Shown: positions 1-8,765 of the stretch, in pieces
How the letters are laid out: each line of letters begins with the position of its first letter
Position numbering within the stretch: the first letter of the stretch is position 1
From: Macrotis lagotis
Taxonomy: Eukaryota; Chordata; Mammalia; Peramelemorphia; Peramelidae
Reading direction: 5' to 3'
Length of the DNA: 64,000 nt
NCBI RefSeq assembly: GCF_037893015.1
Contig: NC_133665.1
Span: forward strand, 107,133,971-107,197,970
The notes under the pieces: generated by a model
The model's database searches: none
What the model saw: the letters and a program-made list of their open reading frames with translations, nothing else
What the model was told of the DNA's origin: nothing
Made by a program: the position numbers and the translations under genes

Positions 1-340
1 CACCCCCAGGCTGTTTCCTCAGCTATAAATGGTAGGAATTGCCTAGACAGCCATGAAGATTGCTTCTGGCTCTAAACCGAGGGTTTTATGGATGCTGCAT
101 GGCATGGGCAAGAACCAGAACTGTCCTCAGTAAGGGCAACATCGTGCAATGATCAAGTATGATAGACGCCTCCTCCCAGCTCCTCCCAGCTTTTCTCTTT
201 TCTTATGATTGTTCTTTCTAACATGACTAACATGGAAATATGTTCAACAAATATGTACATGTATAACCTATGTCAGATTATTTGCTGTCTTGGGGAGGAG
301 AAAAATTTGGAACTCAAAATCATATAAAAAAATGTTGCAG
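1..340 (+). mobile_element. L1 LINE 3'-UTR fragment in HYAL3 intron 2
   Basis: From about 130 the sequence has the stock marsupial L1 3' tail: ATGATCAA..., a run of ACATGGAAATATGTT, then TATAACCTATGTCAGATT, GGAGGAGAAAAATTTGGAACTCAAAAT. The same tail recurs near 7.6, 11.4, 22.4 and 55.3 kb. Bases 1-130 show nothing I can name. Confidence 0.6.
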
Positions 341-490
341 GGCAGCTAAATGGTGCAGTGGATAGAATACCGGCCCTGGAGTCAGGAAGATCCGAGTTCA
401 AATTTGGCCTCAGACACTTAACAATTACCTAGCTGTGTGATCTTGGGCAAGTCACTTAACTCCAGTACCTTGCAAAAATAAAAATCAAAA
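340..490 (+). mobile_element. tRNA-derived CORE-SINE (WSINE1-like)
   Basis: It begins GGCAGCTAAATGGTGCAGTGG (A-box), has a GAGTTCAAAT B-box, then the CORE segment CTAGCTGTGTGATCTTGGGC and an A-rich tail after CCTTGCAAAAA. It sits in the HYAL3 intron next to an L1 tail. Confidence 0.85.
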
Positions 491-644
491 AATGAATATT
501 GAAAACTCTCCTTACATGTAATTGGAAAATACTATTTGCCAAAAATAAAAAATCTAGGATTCTAGATCTGGCTTCCAAGGCTAGGGCATAGATTAGAATT
601 GGGAATTTTGAGAGAACACAGGGGCTAAAAAGAGAATTACTTAC

Positions 645-1738
645 CCCAGAACTGGAAAAAGAGAGGTCACCCCAGAGCACCACACCTTCCACACCCAGGG
701 CCACACCTACTCCAATGGTCCGAATCAGGTCATTCTGGGAAGAGAGAGATGTTGCTCGGTCAGGCTGGTCTCTTGGCATTGATCAAACTCCCTGGCCCCC
801 TGGTCTTTCCTCAGACCAGGGACCCCAATGTCTCCCTCAGATAAAAAGCTCACCTGGGACAGAAACCGCCCAGAGCCAAGGTGAGTGAGGCGGGTATAGG
901 CCAGCACAGGCAGAGGATGTGAGTGCCCAAACCGAGCCACCCGGAATGCTTCTTGCAGCCGGTGGCGTGTGTAGCTCTTTCGGTAGATGTGGGGCAGGCC
1001 AGGAGGGAGGTAGATGCTAGGGAAGAGGGCAGTAGAGGCTTCCCAAAGCCAGCGCAGGCGGTCATTGTAGGCCTTGTCCACCACCTGACATTTTCCAGTG
1101 TAATTGTGCCTGCCCCGCCAGGGGCTTTGGCAGAAAGGGAAGCCATAAAAACCCCACAGCCCCCTGGGACGCAGTGCCCGCCCCAGCTGCAGGGTGCCCT
1201 CCATCAGCGTCCGAGCAGCCCGCTCAAAGGCGACCCGAGCCTTTCGGCGCTGCTGCTGAGGAAGTCGGTCTGGCCACTGCTGCCGAGCCCAGGCCCAAGA
1301 TGCCTTCCGATAGACCCGGCGGGGCCCCCAGTTCCGGCTCCAGATTGGGTACCACTCTTCCCAGTCAAGCACAGCTAAGCCTCTGAAGCTCTTGTGCATG
1401 AGTCCAGAGATCTGCTTGGCAACCAGGGCGAGGTGCTTGTGCAGGGGAACAGCCTGGGGGACACCTCCATGGTGGAGGACACCCCCTGGTCCTACATAGG
1501 GGTAAAGGCCAAATTGGTTCTTGTAGAAGATGGTAATGTTCTGGCCCTGGAAGCGCTGGGCCTGGTTATGCACGATGCCAAAGAGCTCCAGGAGCAGGGG
1601 CTGACCAAAGCGGGCTTGGCATCGGGCTGTGGGCACGTTCCACACTACAGTGAAGGGGCGGCCCAGATGCCATGAGGTCACCCACCCACCCACCAGGCAT
1701 AGGGTGACCCAGGCCACTAAATAGCAGCCCCCATTCAT
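645..1738 (-). CDS. HYAL3: Hyaluronidase-3 (HYAL3), partial: first two coding exons
   Basis: Glycosyl hydrolase family 56. Coding exons read on the minus strand are 1738-854 (295 codons, ATG at 1738) and 734-645 (90 bp, 30 codons). Donors are GTGAGC after 854 and GTAAGT after 645, the acceptor is CAG before 734, and both junctions are phase 0. The protein has a hydrophobic N-terminus (signal peptide), the catalytic D-W-E motif in [20 protein letters not shown] and the RHRLQEAF arginine. It matches HYAL3 rather than HYAL1/2 in the [16 protein letters not shown] and SGRFLSQ stretches. The last coding exon (EGF-like end) must lie left of base 1, so the gene is cut by the window, not broken. A CTACAG acceptor before 1761 suggests a 5' UTR junction just upstream of the start. 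HYAL3 is usually weakly active and retained inside cells; NAA80 lies directly upstream. Confidence 0.95.
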
Positions 1739-2078
1739 AGCTGGGCCCAGCAGGGAGAGACCTGTAGGGGAGAGAGGAGACTAGAGTGAGAGGCAGGAGA
1801 ACAAAAGTCTGGAGTATGAAGAAGGATTGGATTTAAGACCCCATCACCTTCCTGGCTATCCTCATGGACCTTCCCTTCCATCTTTCTCATTGAGCCTGTG
1901 GGCTCCTAATCAGGAATAGCAGAAAAGGACGATAATTAAAGGTAGTCTCCTGAGGAGGGGAAGAGAGGAGAGGAAAGTGGGGCCTGCTCTGAGGAAGGGG
2001 AGACACTGTAAGAGGCTACAAGAGGTGAAATAAGCACAAAGGAGAGCCCCAGACAGGTGGTCCCCGGGACGGGGCTGC

Positions 2079-2084
2079 TTTATT
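2079..2084 (-). terminator. NAA80: Polyadenylation signal AATAAA, probable NAA80 3' end
   Basis: TTTATT on the plus strand reads AATAAA on the minus strand, about 590 bp after the NAA80 stop and about 320 bp before the HYAL3 5' UTR acceptor. It gives NAA80 a plausible short 3' UTR. Confidence 0.5.
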
Positions 2085-2673
2085 TTCTGCTGCTCACACA
2101 TAACCATGCTGCTTAACACAAAGATCCAACCATCGCTTACTGAGACCACTATTCAGATGTGACATAGCCCTTGACAGTCACTCAGCTAGAATCTGCAGGA
2201 CAACAGGCAGTCTGTGGGATGGCAGAGTGCAGCATCAAGTGAGAAGCCTGCCATCGCTTCCCAGCCCGGCCACCTCACAGGTCGATCTGCTGCTCTAGGA
2301 CTTGATTTCCTCCTTCAGGAGAGGGGGCCAAAAAAATACTATGTTCAGGCCCTCCTTCACAGGGCTGTGTAAACCTGAAAGTGCTACGGAAACAACAGGA
2401 TGGCCATTGTCATCTCCACGGCCTTCTCTGCTGGGTGTGCTTTTGGAACTCAGATTAGCACTTTCTAATAAGGAAGGCTCAAAAAAAATAGGGTGAGGCT
2501 GAGGGAATCTCTTCATCTTCAGACTTCCCCGAGGGAGCAGCACCGACAGCTTCAGGCACCGCAAAGATTTCAGGGCAGACTTCTCATGAGCTCCTCGGTC
2601 CATTCTTTGGGATCCTTCCCAGCACTCTTGCCTTCTTTTTATCCTCAGCTAAAAGGCCATGAAACTGACCCCA

Positions 2674-3438
2674 TCAGATCTCCTTTGTCATCCAAAATAT
2701 GGGGCGGCCCCGAATGTCCCTGTATGGTGTCTCCACAAGACTCTGCTGTGGGGAGTCTGTGGGGGAGAGAGCTGGAGGGCTGAGAAGTGGGGCAGGTAAT
2801 GGGGGAGGGGGAGGGGGTGCAGGGGGCAGATTGGGCCCAGGTGGGGAGTGAGAAATAGAGGGGATCCCTGCAGTGTCCCTGCAGGGGCTGGGGACTTTAG
2901 GCTTTGGAGGACTGGCAGGCTGGCTGGCAGGCTGGAAGGCCTGAAGGATAGCAGCAGACAGAGGGCTACTGAAGGCAATGCCCTGCACTGGCTCCCCGAG
3001 CTTGTAGCCCAGGTGGGCATAGAAATGCTGTTTGTCGTGGGTGGTCAGGTGGAGCCGACAAAAGCCCCGGGCCTTGGCAAAGGCCTCAGTGGCCTCCATG
3101 AGGCGTCGGCCAAACCCCTGACCCCGAAGTGCCCGAGCCACAACCACGGTTTCGACCAGTAGGCTGTGATCGTGGGCGGCGACTCGGGAAAGGCGGGAAT
3201 GGCCCAGGACGGTGGGCAAAGCGCCAGGCGCAGGGGGTGGCCCCAGCAGGGCTAAGCACAGGGGAAAGGAATCTGAAGACTGGCCCAGCGAGTGCAGGCG
3301 CGAGGCTCGACTCCGGGGCCACTCCTGGTTGATGAGGTCAGCACAGGCATCTAGGAGCTCTGGACGCAGGTGGGCTGGCTCCAGGGTCAGCCCTTCGAGG
3401 CCAGGGCCTGAAGCCAAGGAGGACAAAGAGGCCATCAT
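2674..3438 (-). CDS. NAA80: Actin N-terminal acetyltransferase NAA80 (NAT6/FUS2)
   Basis: 254 aa in one coding exon. A GNAT-fold acetyltransferase covers roughly residues 20-165: RPELLDACADLINQEWPRSR, LVETVVVARALRGQGFGRR (acetyl-CoA loop, R-G-Q-G-F-G), FCRLHLTTHDKQHFYAHLGY and LGEPVQGIAF. It then has a proline-rich stretch of PPAPPPPPP type and ends in RGRPIFWMTKEI. In the family the polyproline segment recruits profilin-actin, and the enzyme acetylates the processed N-terminus of actin in the cytosol. The start at 3438 is the first of two ATGs (M-M-A). The human protein has a longer repetitive N-terminus that is not seen here. A CCCTCCACAG acceptor ends at 3498, so the exon probably begins at 3497. 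It lies between HYAL3 and the CpG promoter, the compact arrangement known from other mammals. Confidence 0.95.
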   Translation of the reverse strand: MMASLSSLASGPGLEGLTLEPAHLRPELLDACADLINQEWPRSRASRLHSLGQSSDSFPLCLALLGPPPAPGALPTVLGHSRLSRVAAHDHSLLVETVVVARALRGQGFGRRLMEATEAFAKARGFCRLHLTTHDKQHFYAHLGYKLGEPVQGIAFSSPLSAAILQAFQPASQPASPPKPKVPSPCRDTAGIPSISHSPPGPNLPPAPPPPPPLPAPLLSPPALSPTDSPQQSLVETPYRDIRGRPIFWMTKEI

Positions 3439-3539
3439 CCAGCTGCTGGTCAGGAGCCGCGCTTCCCTCGGGGGTCTATGCCCAATTCTCCATTCTCCTG
3501 TGGAGGGGCCAGAGCCGAGGTTTCACAAAATCTCCACAG

Positions 3540-4000
3540 GTCAGGGCTGAACGGGACCTCAAGGGTCATCTGGTGCAAAGTCCTCCTGCACAAGAACGCC
3601 CTCTGCAGCATCCCAGACAAATGGAGACTCAGCTTCCACTAACCAGGAGAGCTCTGTGAAGCTCACTCCCTAGTGGGCAGCTCCCACTCTTAGGGAATTT
3701 GTTCCTTACTAAATTTTACCTAATGCTACCTTTATGTAGTTTCCCAAATCCCCAGTGCTTCTCATTCTGCTCCCTGGGGCTCCATGCATTTAATCTTTTT
3801 CTGCTGGACAGCTTTTCAGATATTTGAAGACAGAGATCATACCACTGCTCCTCCCCGATTCCCCAGTTCTCTTGTCCAGGCAAAACAATATCCACCCCTC
3901 CTTCCTTCAACCAGACCTTTTATGGTCTGGTCTCTGGTGGGTCCCTAGCCTAGTTTTGGTTTGTTTTTTTTTTCCCCCAGTGTGAACTCAGTTCAGGAAG
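3540..4000 (-). mobile_element. Old CR1/L3-type LINE fragment
   Basis: The plus strand reads as the complement of a CR1 3' region: GGGACCTCAAGGGTCATCTGG, GAGCTCACTCCCTAGTGGGCAG, TTTTCAGATATTTGAAGACAG, CTTCCTTCAACCAGACCTTT. It is well decayed and lies in the presumed 5' intron of NAA80/HYAL3. Confidence 0.6.
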
Positions 4001-5050
4001 GAAAACTTCTATGAAATAAATATTACCCTCCTATAAATTCCCAAAAGGTCCAAAGCAAATTTATTTTTGGATTAACTGTGGGTTTGGGATTAATTATTTA
4101 TACCATTCAGCCAGTTTTGTTGGAATCCTCGGCCGGCTGATGAAAAGTTACTGACAAGGACAGGTTCCCCCCAGCCTTCCCCAAGCCCTAAATAGAAGCC
4201 TCACCTTCCCCTCCCCCAGCCCATTTCAGTTCATGGGAGGAAGGACTGAGAAGATGGACACTGGATTCAAGAATCTCAGCCTTCCCTAACCTCCACCAAG
4301 AGATCACCTTGAGCAGGGAAATCAAGGCTCCCAGAAAGGCGGAGGATCGGTATGAAAGGGAGAGAGAGAATGGCTCAGAGCCCCTAAGACTGAATGGGGG
4401 GAGGGGGGAAACAGAGGCTGGGCCTCCTCCCTCATGAGGGGCACAGAGCATCTCATGTCTTGGGTTGACTTCTGCTTTTCTCCAGAGGATTGCAAAGCTG
4501 CATAGATAAGGGCACCCCGCTTCCTTCCCACACAGGCTAGGTCCCAACGGCCAGTCAGGGGGACCCTCACCCCCCCATCAGGGTCTCCCACACTGTGGTG
4601 TCCCCTCACTCTCAAGGTCTGGAGACCAGTGTCTGGACAGTAGGATGTCCAGGCTGTCTGGGGAAGGTAAGAGAATCCATCTCCCTGGCTCCTGCCTCAT
4701 CCCAGGAGGGAGATGGCTGATTCGAGGATTCCCCAGGATGGGTCCAGCCAGCGTCCTCATCAAAGGCTGGCCTCAGGAGTCCTGAGCTCAAAGGACCACA
4801 GACCAGCAGCGATGGGCCGGCCGAGAAACTGGCCAAGCCCACACCCCCATTTAACAGATGGGAAAAGGGATTTCGGGAGGATTCTAAAACCGGCCGGGTC
4901 AGCATTCCCATTTTACAGTTGGGGAAACTGAGTCCTGGAGCCCGAAGGAGTTTAAGCCAGGTCAGGCAGGACTAGCTGGGTCAGAGCGGGGCCAGGACCC
5001 CCCCAGACCTGGCCCCAGCCCCCTCTGCCATCCCCTTCTCCCTCCCCATC
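4000..5050. other. Spacer / presumed 5' intron of NAA80-HYAL3
   Basis: Mostly unique sequence. An antisense MIR-like remnant lies near 4845-4930 (AACAGATGGGAAAAGGGAT, CCCATTTTACAGTTGGGGAAA). I see no exon. Confidence 0.5.
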
Positions 5051-5393
5051 ATCCTGTTTAAACACCTACCTCCGGGGGCTTCGGGCAAGGAAAGGGAGCT
5101 GCCTCTTGCCAGCTGCCTCTGCTCCCCTGCTCAGGCTGAACCCCTTCTTGAAAAAGGAAGTTGCTCTTGTGCCACAGGCCTGGGGGCAGCCCTGCTGCCT
5201 GGGGGGGGGGGGGCTGGGGGCTGGGCGGGACGGCCTGATAACGAGGCTGCGGGCGGGGGGCCCGGCACCCCTTAAGTCCTCTGCCTCAGTTTCCCCCTTT
5301 CTAAAGGGGAGGCTGGGCCTGGCCTTCCCTGGGGGGAATCAGGGGCGCTGCCGCAGGGAGGTTCCCAGGGCCCCCCAGATCAGGGATCCTGCA

Positions 5394-5419
5394 GACAGAC
5401 AGACAGACAGACAGACACA
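5394..5419. repeat. (ACAG)n microsatellite
   Basis: About six perfect GACA units directly beside the GC-rich tract. Confidence 0.85.
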
Positions 5420-5481
5420 TGACGTGGGGCGGGGCGGGCGGCGACACTGACATGCTGCTCCCGGCTCCTGCTCTCCCCGGG

Positions 5482-5577
5482 CGGCCCCGGCCCCGGCCCC
5501 GGTCCCGGCCCCGGTCCCGGCTCCGCTCCGGCCCCGGCCCCGGTCCCGGCCCCGGTCCCGGCCCCTGCTCCGGCCCC
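5482..5577. repeat. GC-pure hexamer tract, GGGGCC-like on the minus strand
   Basis: About sixteen hexamers alternating CGGCCC and CGGTCC, with a few CTC/GCTC variants. The minus strand, which would be transcribed into the NAA80/HYAL3 leader or first intron, carries runs of four Gs every six bases and should be able to form G-quadruplexes. Confidence 0.85.
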
Positions 5578-5958
5578 CGCGCTCCCCACCCAGCGGAGAG
5601 GAGGACGCACAGCAGCTGCTGCTCGGCACCGCCCCTCGCCGGAGGGCCCTGCCAATTGGACGCTGGAGAGTAGGGGCGGGGCGATGGGAGGAGCCACCGC
5701 CAGGAGGCTGTGCCCCGGTCTTGTGTGCGCGCACGTGCCCTGCACCGCGAGTGCGCATGCGCCGCGCCCGCGTGGGCGCCCTAGAGCCCTGGGTGTGCAC
5801 GTGCCCCGCCTCCGGGGGTGTGCGCGTGCGTGTGTGGACGTGTTCTGTGAGTGAACTTGGCCCGAGCTTTGGGAGGTGGCGCTGACTGGGCCTGCGACTT
5901 ACTTCCGAACCGGGCCCTGGGGCTGGGAAGCCCCAAAGGATCAAAACCCGCTCAGTGC

Positions 5959-6126
5959 CACTTTTTTTCTTTCTTTTTATTTTTTTAGATTTTTGCAAGA
6001 CAATGGGGTTAAGTGGCTTGCCCAAGGTCACACAGCTAGGTAATTATTAAGTGTGGCTGAATTCGAACTCAGGTCCTCCTGACACCAGGGCCAGTGTTCT
6101 AACCACTGCACCACCTAGCCGCCCCT
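5959..6126 (-). mobile_element. CORE-SINE (WSINE1-like)
   Basis: Antisense copy: T-rich start, GGTTAAGTGGCTTGCCCAAGG, CACACAGCTAGGTAATTATTA, and it closes with CACTGCACCACCTAGCCGCC. Confidence 0.9.
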
Positions 6127-6284
6127 CAGTGCCACTTTTAAAAATTCCTTCTCTACCCAAATAAATTTGTGTTTAAGATAACTATAAAGGAGGTGAAAGT
6201 CGTCCCTCTGATGCCACCTGTGTGACCTTGAGAAAATCACAGCTCCTGAGCACTGATGCATCTTTCCTGTGAGCCATCTGGGGC

Positions 6285-7035
6285 TGTGCCCAAAGGGCAA
6301 TGGGACTGGGCCTGCCCTTTGACACAGCAACACCAGGCCAGGCTCTGCATGCTGAAGAGACCATGGAAAACGTCAAAATCCTACTGCACCAAAACATTCG
6401 TAGCAGCTCTTTTTGCAATGGCAAAGAATTGGAAGTGGAGGAGATGCCCCTGGGTATTACTGGCTGAACAAATTGTGGTACATGTATATGATGATGGGTA
6501 TTATTGGCTGAACAAATTGTGGTACATGTATGTGATGATGGGATTTCAGAAAAGCCTGGAAAGACTTACAGAATTGCATGAAATGAGCAGACCCAGAGGA
6601 ACATCATAGACACCACCAACAACACAGTGTAATGATCAACCAAGATGGGCTTGTTTAATTCAGTAGGACAATAATCAAAGACAATTTTAAAGGATTTATG
6701 ATGGAAGTTATCATCTATATCTGGAAAAGGAGCCGTGGAAGTTAAATGAAGACCTAAGCTTATTATCTTCAATTTTTAAAAGTTGTCTTATAACTCATCA
6801 TTTCTCTCTCCCTCTCTATTATTTTCTTTCTTCTGTTTGGATTTGAGTCTTCTCTCACAACATGATCAATATGGATCGATTGTTTAGCATAGTTATAAAT
6901 GTAGAGCCTATATCTGGGGGTGGGGGGGAGGAAGGGAGGGAGAGAGAAAAATGTAAAACCCAAAACCTTGAAAAAAAAATGGTTGGTAAAAACTTCTGTT
7001 GCATGTAGTTGGAAAAATAAATAAATAAAATATTA
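6285..7035 (+). mobile_element. L1 LINE 3' end
   Basis: It contains the typical marsupial L1 3' block: CACCAAAACATTCGTAGCAG, TGGCTGAACAAATTGTGGTA, AAAGCCTGGAAAGACTTACA, GAACATCATAGAC, then ACAACATGATCAATATGGAT and a tail rich in AATAAA. An internal 44-bp block at 6452-6539 is tandemly doubled. Confidence 0.75.
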
Positions 7036-7394
7036 AAAGAAAGTCACAACTCCCATGGGCCTCAGTTTCCTCATCTGTAACATAAAGCGGTTGAAACAGA
7101 TGACTTCTAGTATCTATTCCAGCACTTGACATGATCCTCTATGAAAATTTATCTTTAACATTTTCAACTGAACCTGTGATCTTGGTATAGAAAACTGCCT
7201 GTTTTCTGTTCCCAAATGAATTGAGAGAGTTCCCTAAGGTGCTGAGGTATTCAGTGACTTCCCTAGAGTTACAGCAGCCAACACAGGTGGGGGGGGGGTG
7301 TTGCAGGAGGGTTTCGTACTCCAAAGCCAGCACTCCATGCAATGGTCTGCTCTGCTTTTCATTATAAATCTATAACACTGTTTAAAATAATCCT

Positions 7395-7860
7395 GAAGCA
7401 GGAGAACATTGTACACATTAATAGCAACATTGTATGATGCTCAACTATTATAGACTTAGCTCACTACTTTCATTTTCACTTTCTAAAATTTGTTTTAATA
7501 CTTTATGATTTGTTTGGTTTTTTTGTCCTCATGATCTTTTGTTCCCTTTTGTTCTGATTCTTCTTTTACAATATGAATAATATGGAAATATGTTTAACAG
7601 TTATTCATCTGTCATCTATATCAGATGACTCAATGTCAAGGGAAGTGGGGAGAGAAGGGAGGGAAGAAGAAAAATGCGGAACTCAAAATCTTGGAAGAAA
7701 ATGAATGTTGATTATAAATTTGCATAAGGATGAATGTTGAAAAATTACCATAACATGTAATTGGAAAGTTAAAATAAAATATCAATTAAAAAAAGATGAA
7801 AGTTGAGAATTATCTTTGCATATACTTGAAATTAATTTTAAAAATAATAATAAAACTCTG
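7395..7860 (+). mobile_element. L1 LINE 3'-UTR fragment
   Basis: Second L1 tail: ACAATATGAATAATATGGAA, TATCAGATGACTC, GGGAGGGAAGAAGAAAAATG, followed by repeated GAATGTTGA...AATTGGAAA tail units. The gap 7035-7395 is unrecognised. Confidence 0.65.
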
Positions 7861-8054
7861 GCCCAGAAGAAGAGATTAAAAAACAAAAAGATACCTCTTT
7901 CCCTTTTTTTGCAGAAAAGGGGGATTGTGGGTCCTGGAATATATGCCATGGTTTCTTATGTTTGCTGGTTTTGCTGTATGATTTCTTTTCTCCTATTTTT
8001 TAAAATTCTTTTCTTTAAGGAATAGTTCCCTGGGGATGAATTGGAGTCATTCTG

Positions 8055-8060
8055 TTTATT
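8055..8060 (-). terminator. Candidate polyadenylation signal of the left HYAL1 copy
   Basis: TTTATT on plus (AATAAA on minus) about 700 bp after the stop codon at 8766. The region between has no recognised repeat and would be 3' UTR. Confidence 0.4.
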
Positions 8061-8765
8061 GACTGATTAATTCAGATTTGGAGTCAGAGGACCACCCCAA
8101 GCATACCTGGAGCTCTGGACTTGCTGACAATTAAAGAAACTGAATAGACAGAAAGGGGAACTCAGTTTCTAAAGGTTAGTAATCTTTCTTCCCTGAACAT
8201 CTCTTTGCTAATCCTGAAAATTCATTCTCATCAATGGAGTTCAGATAGAAATGGTCTTGGGACAAGTCATTGTCCTACAAGTGTTCATTTCTTTTTAATA
8301 TTCAATAAAGCATTGCACAAGTGGATAAAATTATTGATGTTTGATATTGAATAAAAATATTCAAACTGTCCCCAGGTGCCTTTCACCCCAATGGACCCTA
8401 ACAATGGTCCACTTTCCATCCCTGCCTCTTATCCCAATAGGAAAGACCAACCCAAAGAGAACATCATGAATTATGATAAACATTTATACTAGTATTCCTT
8501 AGAATAAAACCGTTCTCCTTTCTAAAGTGATTTATAAAGCACTTTTCTCTAAATCATCCCATGAAGTCCTGTTATCTCCCTTTGACTAAGGAGAACCCGG
8601 GGGTTCAGAGTGATAGTCACTGAAGGATGGGAGGCAGTGACAGGATATAGAGGGGAAGCTGTCTTCCAAGAGGCTTAGCATATGGGCCAGGCCTGCAGTG
8701 AAGAGGATGAGAGCCCTTTTCAGCTGATCTCTTGTTCCTACTGAGACAGTGCTTCTTTAGAGGAT

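Larger units (their letters stand above)
5050..5830 (-). promoter_or_regulatory. CpG island and probable first-exon region of NAA80/HYAL3
   Basis: GC-rich, CpG-dense segment in an otherwise AT-rich stretch, placed where the HYAL3/NAA80 promoter is expected. On the minus strand a near-consensus donor (CCCGGAG then GTAGGT) ends a possible non-coding exon at 5069. That exon could join the acceptor before 3497. GC boxes (GGGGCGGGGCGGG near 5425, GGGGCGGGGC near 5673) and a CCAAT box in plus-strand CCAATTGGACG near 5651 fit a TATA-less promoter. The transcription start cannot be set by eye. Confidence 0.65.

Noticed and set aside
340-380. tRNA-like A and B boxes, here and in about twenty other places
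   Set aside because: They belong to tRNA-derived SINE heads followed by the CORE segment, not to functional tRNA genes.
5339-6031. 230-codon minus-strand open frame with R-D-R-G-R repeats
   Set aside because: The repeat protein is just the GC hexamer tract translated; the frame also runs into a SINE.
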